NCBI GenBank assembly: GCA_030834765.1 | Contig: JAUQXG010000266.1 | Location: forward strand, 1-10,266 | Source of the DNA: Lutispora sp. | GTDB lineage: Bacteria > Bacillota > Clostridia > Lutisporales > Lutisporaceae | Reading direction: 5' to 3' | Length of the DNA: 10,266 nt | In this document: one piece after another, positions 1 through 6,073 of the stretch | How positions within the stretch are numbered: position 1 is the first letter of the stretch | Layout of the letters: the number at the start of each line of letters is the position of its first letter | Position numbers and translations under genes: made by a program | The notes under the pieces: model-generated | Told to the model about the DNA's origin: nothing | Databases searched by the model: none | What the model saw: only the letters and a program-made list of their open reading frames with translations

Positions 1-14
1 GTAAGATAGTTATA

Positions 15-35
15 TGATAATGATAATTATTTTCA
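15..35. promoter_or_regulatory. Fur box upstream of the siderophore-type ABC transporter pair
   Basis: Bases 16-34 match the classical 19-bp Fur consensus (GATAATGATAATCATTATC) at 17 of 19 positions. Bases 21-35 also match the Bacillus-style 7-1-7 form (TGATAAT-N-ATTATCA) at 14 of 15. A further ATTATCA half-site lies at 42-48. The site ends about 30 bases before the first ABC gene, so a bound repressor would block its promoter, whose -35 box probably lies off the left edge of the window. Known: Fur with Fe2+ represses iron-uptake genes. Inferred: the downstream operon is induced by iron starvation. The match is read directly; binding is not shown. Confidence 0.85.
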
Positions 36-66
36 ATAGAGATTATCAGAAAGAGAGGTAAGGACT

Positions 67-1875
67 TTGGATAAGAAAAAAACAGGCATTGGAAGGCTGT
101 TGGAGATAGCAGGGGAAAAGCGGGGGCTTCTTATTGGATCAGGAATACTTTCTTCCATAAGCGCAGTTTTTATGCTGACACCCTATATATCTGTTTATTT
201 TATTTTGGCGGAGCTTTTAAAGAATGCCGCAGATCCCTCTTTGTATAATGGAGAGCTGATGATACGCTGGGGGATCATTGCCATTTTAGGACTTTTAGGA
301 GGGCTGATCACCATGTATTTTGGAGGTATGGCATCACATATTGCAGCCTTCCGAATACTTTACAGACTGAGGATGAGGCTTTCTAAACATTTAGGAACAC
401 TGCAGCTAGGATATTTATCTCAGACCTCAACCGGGGCTGTGAAAAAGATTATGGAGCAAAATGTGGAAAAGGTGGAGACTTTTATTGCTCATCAGCTGCC
501 GGATATGGTCAATGCCTTGGCTACAGCAATCGTTATGCTGGCAGCAATGTTTTATCTGAATTTCTGGATGGCCCTAGTATGTGTTGCAGCAATTATTTTA
601 GGGTTTTCCATACAGGCTTCTATGATGGTGGGAGAGAAATCCAAAAAAACTGTAAAACTATATCATGATTCTTTAGAGAGGATCAACGGTTCTGCCGTCC
701 AATATGTGCGGGGAATGCCGGCTGTAAAGGTTTTCGGGCAGACGGTCCACTCCTTTAGAAGGTTTTATGAGGATATGACCAATTATAGAGATTTATCTGT
801 AAAATATACAGATGAATTTCAAAATGGCTTTATATTTTTTAAAGTTATGTTAAGCTCGCTGCTAAGTTTTATGCTGCCGGTGGGTGTATTTTTATTTAGC
901 GGCAAGCCAGACAGTATGGCCTTTGCACTGGTGCTGCTATTTTATATCGTTATGGCGCCAGGCACAGCAGCCCCCCTTTATAAGTTTATATATCTAGCTT
1001 CTAGTCTTAGAGATATTTCTGAGGGAGTAAGCAGAATTGATAAGATTTTCAGTGAAATCCCTGTACCGGAACCTATTAATCCAAAGAAGCCTGCCTCCTT
1101 TCATATTGAGTTTAATAAGGTAGGATTTTCTTATGATTCAGCCGATGCTGCTACACGTACAGAGGCTTTGTCTGATATAAGCTTTAAGGCAGAGCAGGGC
1201 AAGGTTACGGCTCTGGTGGGACCATCTGGCTCAGGAAAGTCCACTGTGGCAAATCTTATTCCTCGCTTTTGGGATGTGAACGAGGGAAGCATAACCATTG
1301 GAGGAATAGATATACGAAATATTGCCACAGAGGAGCTGATGAATATAGTTGCCTTTGTATTCCAGGATACTTTCTTATTCTATGACAGTCTATATGAAAA
1401 CATAAAGGTAGGAAGGCCTGATGCAAGCAGAGAAGAGGTAATTGCTGCCGCCAAGGCGGCCCAATGCCATGACTTTATAGAAAGATTGCCCAAGGGCTAT
1501 GATACTTTAATAGGAGAAGGGGGAACCTATCTATCTGGTGGAGAAGAACAAAGGGTTTCTGTGGCAAGAGCCATATTGAAAAATGCTCCCATACTGGTGC
1601 TGGACGAGGCTACAGCCTTTGCAGATCCTGAAAATGAATATAAAATGCAGAAGGCTTTAAAGGAGCTCATGAAAAATAAGACTGTTATAGTCATTGCTCA
1701 CCGTCTTTCCTCTATAAGGGAAGCAGATTTGATACTGGTTCTTAAAGAAGGCAGGATTGTAGAGTCTGGCAAACATACACAGATGGCAGAAGGAAGCGGA
1801 CTTTATAAAAAGATGTGGGATGCATATAATGATACGGCCCACTGGAAGCTTGAAAAAGGAGGTGCTGCTATATGA
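67..1875 (+). CDS. ABC transporter half-subunit, fused membrane domain plus ATPase (YbtP/IrtA-like, siderophore-type)
   Basis: This is a 602-residue membrane protein with an exporter-type fold. Hydrophobic segments lie at about residues 20-50, 69-90, 145-185 and 255-300, followed by a nucleotide-binding domain. The domain has Walker A GPSGSGKST (385-393), Q-loop Q433, signature LSGGE (489-493), Walker B ILVLDE with catalytic E514, and switch H545. The D-loop reads FADPEN (518-523) instead of the usual SALD-type sequence, and the signature is followed by EQR. I associate both traits with the YbtP/IrtA siderophore family. The TTG start has AGAGAGG/AAGG-rich sequence just upstream; no better start is visible. 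It overlaps the next gene by four bases (ATGA), so the two are co-translated and probably form a heterodimer. The Fur box upstream supports a role with iron-siderophore complexes. Import versus export cannot be decided from sequence; other drug or peptide substrates remain possible. Confidence 0.88.
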   Translation: MDKKKTGIGRLLEIAGEKRGLLIGSGILSSISAVFMLTPYISVYFILAELLKNAADPSLYNGELMIRWGIIAILGLLGGLITMYFGGMASHIAAFRILYRLRMRLSKHLGTLQLGYLSQTSTGAVKKIMEQNVEKVETFIAHQLPDMVNALATAIVMLAAMFYLNFWMALVCVAAIILGFSIQASMMVGEKSKKTVKLYHDSLERINGSAVQYVRGMPAVKVFGQTVHSFRRFYEDMTNYRDLSVKYTDEFQNGFIFFKVMLSSLLSFMLPVGVFLFSGKPDSMAFALVLLFYIVMAPGTAAPLYKFIYLASSLRDISEGVSRIDKIFSEIPVPEPINPKKPASFHIEFNKVGFSYDSADAATRTEALSDISFKAEQGKVTALVGPSGSGKSTVANLIPRFWDVNEGSITIGGIDIRNIATEELMNIVAFVFQDTFLFYDSLYENIKVGRPDASREEVIAAAKAAQCHDFIERLPKGYDTLIGEGGTYLSGGEEQRVSVARAILKNAPILVLDEATAFADPENEYKMQKALKELMKNKTVIVIAHRLSSIREADLILVLKEGRIVESGKHTQMAEGSGLYKKMWDAYNDTAHWKLEKGGAAI

Positions 1876-3608
1876 AAATGTTTCATAATATAACCGCTGG
1901 AAATCCTGGCAAGCTGGCAAAGCCTATTTTGTTTACGCTGCTTTCTAACATATTGAATATTGTGCCCTTTGTTTTGGTTATAGAGGCTGTTAGGCTTATT
2001 TTTGAGCCTTTTACCACACCAGGAATAGCACTAAATATGATAAGACTATGGTGGGTAAGCGGAGGACTAATTTTATATATGATCATCATGTTTATAGGGG
2101 AGATACCTGCATACAGAGCTTCTTATAGAGGAGCCTACAAGGTGGCAGCAGAAGGTCGTGCCAATCTGGCGGAGCATCTGAGAAAGCTGCCTCTAGGTTA
2201 TCTTTCCAGCCGCGATCCTGGAGATTTGGCTAACATGATGATGGGTGATTTCACCCTAGTGGAGCATTGCATATCCCATCTGATGCCTCAAGTAGTGGGA
2301 GCACTTGTATTGCCTGTTATGGCATTGATAGGATTATCCTTCCTGGACTGGCGCATGTCCTTAGCTATGTTTGCAGCCTTGCCTATTGCCATATTGATAA
2401 TGGTTGCCAGCGCAAAGCTTCAAAGGCATCTTAGCAGCAAGCATATGAAAATAAAAATCAATGCAGCCAATCGTTTGCAGGAATACTTAAACGGAATAAG
2501 AGTGATTAAATCCTACAATATGCTGGGAGAAAAGTTTGTTCGTTTAGATCATGCTTTTAAGGAGTTAATGCATGCAAGCATAAGGCTGGAGGGGATTTTA
2601 GGACCTGTCATTTTGCTTGCTATAGCATGCATGAGGCTAGGACTTACCATTATGGTGCTGACGGGTACTTATTTAGTATTGGGAGGAACATTGGATGTAC
2701 TTACCTTTGTGACTTTTTTAATTATTGGAACCAGAGTGTTTGACCCACTGACTACTGCCTTGGTAAACTTTGCAGAATTCAGATATGATGAGCAGGCCGG
2801 AGAAAGAATTTTGGATCTTTGCAGGGAGCCAATTATGACAGGAAGTAAAATGCCTCCGGAAGCTCATGATATAGAGTTTAAGAATGTTGCCTTTGGATAC
2901 CATAAGGAGGATGTCATCAAGGACTTATCCATAAAACTGCCTCAAGGCACTTTAACTGCCTTGGTAGGTCCTTCAGGCAGCGGGAAAAGCACCATGTTAA
3001 AGCTTATTGCACGGTTCTACGACCCTTCTGTTGGTAAGGTGTTGTTTGGTGGTCAAGATATGAAGCATATGGAGCCAGAAGCATTGCTAAAAAAGATTTC
3101 TATTGTATTCCAGGATGTATATCTGTTTCAGGATACGATAGGAAACAACATTCGCTTCGGGAGAGAGGGTGCGACCCAGCAAGAGATTGAGGAAGCTGCG
3201 CAAAAGGCATGCTGCCATGACTTTATAATGAAGCTGCCCAAAGGATATGATACAGCAGTAGGAGAAGGGGGCTGCACTTTGTCAGGAGGAGAAAAGCAGA
3301 GAATTTCTATTGCCAGAGCTATATTAAAAGATGCGCCGGTTGTACTGCTGGATGAAGCCACTGCTTCCCTTGACCCGGAAAATGAATTAGATGTGCAAAG
3401 AGCCATCAATACTTTAATAAACGGAAGAACGGTAATCGTCATTGCTCATAGATTAAAAACCATCAGCAGAGCGGATAACATAGTGGTCCTGGACAGGGGC
3501 AAAGTGGTGGAACAAGGAACGCATCAGACACTTTTACAGCAAAAGGGATTATATGCAAAGCTTTGGAATTTACAGCAGGAGTCTATGGGCTGGAGTATTT
3601 CATCTTAG
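1872..3608 (+). CDS. ABC transporter half-subunit, fused membrane domain plus ATPase (YbtQ/IrtB-like partner)
   Basis: This 578-residue protein is the second half of the heterodimer. An N-terminal membrane domain has hydrophobic stretches at about residues 15-45, 55-80, 135-185 and 250-300. The C-terminal ATPase has Walker A GPSGSGKST (366-374), Q-loop Q414, signature LSGGE (470-474), Walker B VVLLDE with catalytic E495, D-loop SLDPEN and switch H526. Unlike its partner it has the common D-loop form and an EKQR sequence after the signature, so the pair is asymmetric although both halves keep the catalytic glutamate. The start ATG overlaps the upstream stop, with a strong AAAGGAGGTG ribosome site inside the upstream coding end (about 1855-1864). 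It should be co-transcribed from the Fur-controlled promoter, and a strong terminator follows about 45 bases after the stop. Family assignment is firm; substrate is inferred from context. Confidence 0.88.
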   Translation: MKMFHNITAGNPGKLAKPILFTLLSNILNIVPFVLVIEAVRLIFEPFTTPGIALNMIRLWWVSGGLILYMIIMFIGEIPAYRASYRGAYKVAAEGRANLAEHLRKLPLGYLSSRDPGDLANMMMGDFTLVEHCISHLMPQVVGALVLPVMALIGLSFLDWRMSLAMFAALPIAILIMVASAKLQRHLSSKHMKIKINAANRLQEYLNGIRVIKSYNMLGEKFVRLDHAFKELMHASIRLEGILGPVILLAIACMRLGLTIMVLTGTYLVLGGTLDVLTFVTFLIIGTRVFDPLTTALVNFAEFRYDEQAGERILDLCREPIMTGSKMPPEAHDIEFKNVAFGYHKEDVIKDLSIKLPQGTLTALVGPSGSGKSTMLKLIARFYDPSVGKVLFGGQDMKHMEPEALLKKISIVFQDVYLFQDTIGNNIRFGREGATQQEIEEAAQKACCHDFIMKLPKGYDTAVGEGGCTLSGGEKQRISIARAILKDAPVVLLDEATASLDPENELDVQRAINTLINGRTVIVIAHRLKTISRADNIVVLDRGKVVEQGTHQTLLQQKGLYAKLWNLQQESMGWSISS

Positions 3609-3652
3609 AAAGGCGGCACAATGGTGATTCTCATTTAAGTGCTAGATAGTTA

Positions 3653-3717
3653 TTAATAGAAATTAAAACCTCGATATTTGGATTTATACCATGCATCGAG
3701 GTTTTAATTTCTATTAA
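3653..3717 (+). terminator. Rho-independent terminator with a 23-bp perfect stem
   Basis: The left arm 3653-3675 and right arm 3695-3717 are exact reverse complements over 23 bases, around a 19-base loop. The stem core is AAAACCTCGAT / ATCGAGGTTTT, and the T-rich GGTTTTAATTT on the 3' side serves as the U-tract; the mirrored A-tract would allow termination on the other strand too. It ends the ABC operon and insulates the restriction-like locus. No minus-strand gene runs into it here. Confidence 0.85.
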
Positions 3718-3782
3718 GCCAATAGTATAAATGTATTTGGGAAATGGCTTGGTAGCACCTATTATATGTGATTAAATAGTGC

Positions 3783-3822
3783 CTTGTATTATTTTAGTAT
3801 TGACATACTAAAATAATACAAG
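3783..3822. repeat. 40-bp perfect palindrome over the promoter (candidate operator)
   Basis: Arms 3783-3800 and 3805-3822 (CTTGTATTATTTTAGTAT and its exact complement) flank a 4-base centre, TGAC. The -35 hexamer TTGACA (3800-3805) sits exactly over the centre and the right arm ends one base before the -10 box. Transcription should start around 3836, after the palindrome, so the element is not in that transcript and is better explained as a protein-binding site in DNA than as an RNA hairpin. No dedicated small regulator gene adjoins it, so the binding protein is unknown. A role as a cruciform or as the end of a small mobile element cannot be excluded. Confidence 0.75.
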
Positions 3823-3829
3823 TTATAAT
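3800..3829 (+). promoter_or_regulatory. Consensus vegetative promoter for the methyltransferase-like/specificity fusion gene
   Basis: The perfect -35 TTGACA (3800-3805) and perfect -10 TATAAT (3824-3829) are separated by 18 bases. The expected start near 3836 leaves a leader of about 32 bases to the TTG start at 3868, with an AAAGGAGG ribosome site at 3851-3858. Such an ideal promoter would be strong unless repressed, which fits an operator palindrome centred on the -35 box. Confidence 0.85.
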
Positions 3830-3867
3830 GAGATTACCTAAGAAGTATTGAAAGGAGGATATTAACA

Positions 3868-5451
3868 TTGAATGCGAATATAGATTTAGCTTTAAATATG
3901 CTGTATCAAAGGCAGATATCTTCCAGAGAGCAGCTATTGAATGAAATACTTCGAGTTAAAATGACTTTAAAGAAGCTGAATGATAATCTAACGATGATAA
4001 ACGATAAAGCAAAGCTATTTCAGTTCATGAAAAAAGCAACTGAAGATGAGCTAGGCTTCTTTTCTGCAGATAGAGATGACTTCTCAAGATCTTTTGATGC
4101 ATTACAAGATCTTGATTTAATAGATTTTACTCTTGAAATATTTAAGAATGATCGAATGGGCACAGTTATTTCTCCAGTGTATTTGACCAATTATATCACT
4201 GAAAAGATTCAAACCCTTCAACCACATAAGATCCTTATAACAGAGGCGGAAAAGCATCTATCAGGACTTAAAACCTTGATAAAGGATTCATCAGGCTCTG
4301 AATTTACACTAACAACCCAGCTTAAACAAATGTACTGGCTGTTGAAGTTGAGCTTTAGTGAATATCAAAATGTAAGAATTATTTTTGAGTCTATTTATAC
4401 CGATTGCTTATTGGAGCAGCAGTTTGATTATATATATTCATTGCCATCCTTTGGATTTAAACCTGACGAGCTAGGCAGAAAATTTTTAACAAGAGATAGC
4501 GATGGTATAGCCATAGAGAATATGTTAAGTCATTTGAATGATAATGGAACATTGGATATCATTATTCCAGCTAAAATTACCTTCTCTAGTATGGGATATG
4601 AGAAACTGAGATCGTATATTACAGAGAACTTCAGCGTAAAAAGCATATACATATTGCCAGAGGAAACCTTTAAGCCAACAACATCGATAAAAACTTATTT
4701 GTTTACGATTACTGCGAAGCCTCAGTTAAATATAGAAATAGGGGCACTAGAATTAAAAGAAGATGTATTTAAAGTCTCCTATAATAAACTAATTCCAACT
4801 CAAGAGTTCTTATGCCACGAGGATTGGAGAATAGAGCTTTTGCTTTCTGATGATGATGAGAATATTCAAAGATTTAAGAAATCCAATTTAGAAAAAGTGA
4901 AACTTAAAGATATCGCTGAAGTATTCCGAGGAAAGTCTATCTTAAAAAAGAATACAGCTCTGGGCAGCATATCTGTGCTGAACATATCAAATATCGATAA
5001 TGGGGAGATTGACTACTCTGATATGGATACAATAGGAGAAGAAGAACGTAAAATTAAGAGATATGAGCTGCAAGAAGGCGATGTTGTTTTATCCTGTAGA
5101 GGTACTGCAATACGATCAGCAGTATTCCAACAGCAAAATAAAACTATTATTGCTTCGGCGAATCTGATTGTTATTAGACCTAAGGAGAGAGTCAAAGGTG
5201 AATATATAAAGATATTTTTTGAAAGTCCTATTGGTATGTCAATGATAAATAGCTTCCAAAGAGGCACATCTATAATGAACATCAATCATTCAGATATCAT
5301 GGAAATGGAAATACCATTCGTGTCTATAAGTGAACAACAAGAAATGATTGATAAATACAATGATGAGTGGACTGTTTATAAAAAGGCTATTAGTGAAGCG
5401 GAAAACAAATGGGAGAATATAAAACACAGTCTTTACAACAAATTAATATAG
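3868..5451 (+). CDS. Methyltransferase-like (HsdM) domain lacking catalytic motifs fused to a single HsdS recognition domain
   Basis: This is a 527-residue soluble protein. Residues 1-100 are helical. About 100-300 align by pattern with N6-adenine methyltransferases of type I systems: SPVYLTNYI resembles the TP..V..M region, FDYIYSLPSFGF (186-197) falls where FDxIxxNPPFG belongs, and a stretch with LPEETFKPTTSIKTYL matches a conserved HsdM segment (LPxGxFxxTxVxTxIL). The key motifs are changed: the SAM-binding DPxCGSG site is replaced by sequence around ITEAEKHLSG (124-133), and NPPF is LPSF. Methylation by this protein alone is therefore unlikely. Residues 343-527 form one HsdS-type target-recognition domain (LKDIAEVFRGK, LQEGDVVLSCRGT, RGTSIMNINHSDI, IPFVSISEQQEMI) followed by a coiled-coil-like helix. 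The TTG start is supported by AAAGGAGG nine bases upstream. The frame is fully open despite decayed neighbours. It may be a DNA-binding specificity subunit or regulator; no function is known. Confidence 0.8.
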   Translation: MNANIDLALNMLYQRQISSREQLLNEILRVKMTLKKLNDNLTMINDKAKLFQFMKKATEDELGFFSADRDDFSRSFDALQDLDLIDFTLEIFKNDRMGTVISPVYLTNYITEKIQTLQPHKILITEAEKHLSGLKTLIKDSSGSEFTLTTQLKQMYWLLKLSFSEYQNVRIIFESIYTDCLLEQQFDYIYSLPSFGFKPDELGRKFLTRDSDGIAIENMLSHLNDNGTLDIIIPAKITFSSMGYEKLRSYITENFSVKSIYILPEETFKPTTSIKTYLFTITAKPQLNIEIGALELKEDVFKVSYNKLIPTQEFLCHEDWRIELLLSDDDENIQRFKKSNLEKVKLKDIAEVFRGKSILKKNTALGSISVLNISNIDNGEIDYSDMDTIGEEERKIKRYELQEGDVVLSCRGTAIRSAVFQQQNKTIIASANLIVIRPKERVKGEYIKIFFESPIGMSMINSFQRGTSIMNINHSDIMEMEIPFVSISEQQEMIDKYNDEWTVYKKAISEAENKWENIKHSLYNKLI

Positions 5452-5470
5452 GAGGGTTAAAACTTTTATC

Positions 5471-6000
5471 ATGGTAGAAGCATATTGATCAATTAGAAAA
5501 ATGATTGTCGAAGCCCAGAGAGGAAATGAGTGATCAGAATATGGTGATTATCTTATTAAATATTTATCGGAAAACTTAGCTAATGAGTTTGCAAAAGGAT
5601 TTACAGTGACTAAATAGATTATTGATGAAAGTAGAAAAAGAAGAAGTCAAAAACTTTTATATTGATGAATGTATTGAAAACAATTGGAGTACAAGGCAGC
5701 TTGAAGGGTAAATAAATTCATTTTACTATGAAAGAATTCTTAGCACACAAAAACAATTTAGAGATGAAGTAAGAAATCAAATCACTGCATTAGAATAAGG
5801 ACTAAAACCAGATGATATCATAAGAATCCTTATGTTTTAGAGTTCTTATCCTTAAAAAATAATAGCAGATTTACGGAAAGAGAATTAGAAACTGGATTAA
5901 TGGATAATTTGCAAGAATTTTTATTAGAGTTGAGAAAAGGCTTTTCATTTGTAGGTAGACAAAAGAGGATTAATATTTTGGATTATCATATTGAGACTGA
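5471..6000 (+). pseudogene. Broken DUF1016 (YhcG-like) PD-(D/E)XK nuclease gene
   Basis: Three fragments of one DUF1016-family protein are readable. First, from ATG 5471 (ribosome site GGAGGG 5451-5456), family-like sequence such as KMIVEAQRGNE, SEYGDYLIKYLSENLANEF and KGFTVT has TGA stops at 5486 and 5531 and a TAG at 5615. Second, from about 5625 in another frame, KVEKEEVKNFYIDECIENNW, STRQLE and INSFYYERIL have TAA stops at 5709 and 5796. Third, after a frameshift near 5822, KNPYVLEFLSLKNNSRF and GFSFVGRQKRINI are in the first frame again. The middle of the N-terminal domain, normally about 60 residues between fragments one and two, is deleted. Similarity fades around DYHIE, just where the catalytic aspartate and E-x-K should follow, so the nuclease core is lost. 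It sits directly behind the fusion gene, as DUF1016 genes often do in type I loci. The family is confident; the right boundary is approximate. Confidence 0.88.
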
Positions 6001-6042
6001 GCTTATATTGAACGATTCCGAATATCACACTATAATTTGGGA

Positions 6043-6073
6043 GGAAAATGAAAAATGGGGGAAAATGAAAAAT
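6043..6073 (+). repeat. 14-bp direct repeat across the rhuM start
   Basis: GGAAAATGAAAAAT occurs at 6043-6056 and again at 6060-6073, 17 bases apart, consistent with slippage or a small tandem duplication. It creates extra ATGs at 6048 and 6065 in the other two frames. Only ATG 6055 opens rhuM. ATG 6048 opens a 6-codon frame that stops at 6068, inside rhuM. The GGGAGG ribosome site at 6039-6044 lies ten bases before 6055. Confidence 0.8.

Noticed and set aside
1131..1328. Minus-strand open frames opposite the ABC genes (also near 1657-2089, 2718-2903 and 3128-3442)
   Set aside because: They mirror strongly conserved ATPase and membrane coding sequence, have no ribosome sites and show no recognisable protein pattern.
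3751..3783. Imperfect inverted repeat (GCACCTATT / AATAGTGC)
   Set aside because: The arms are short with a bulge and no functional context; chance is likely in A/T-rich intergenic DNA.
3783..3822. The palindrome as an RNA hairpin, attenuator or terminator
   Set aside because: It contains the -35 box and lies upstream of the expected transcript start, and no upstream transcript passes the strong terminator at 3653-3717.
5013..5285. Minus-strand open frame inside the fusion gene
   Set aside because: It lies antisense to the HsdS-like domain, with no start signal or family pattern.
5471..5622. TGA recoding (tryptophan or selenocysteine) in the DUF1016 region
   Set aside because: TAA and TAG stops, a frameshift and a deletion occur in the same gene, and intact neighbours use TGG for tryptophan and TGA as stop.
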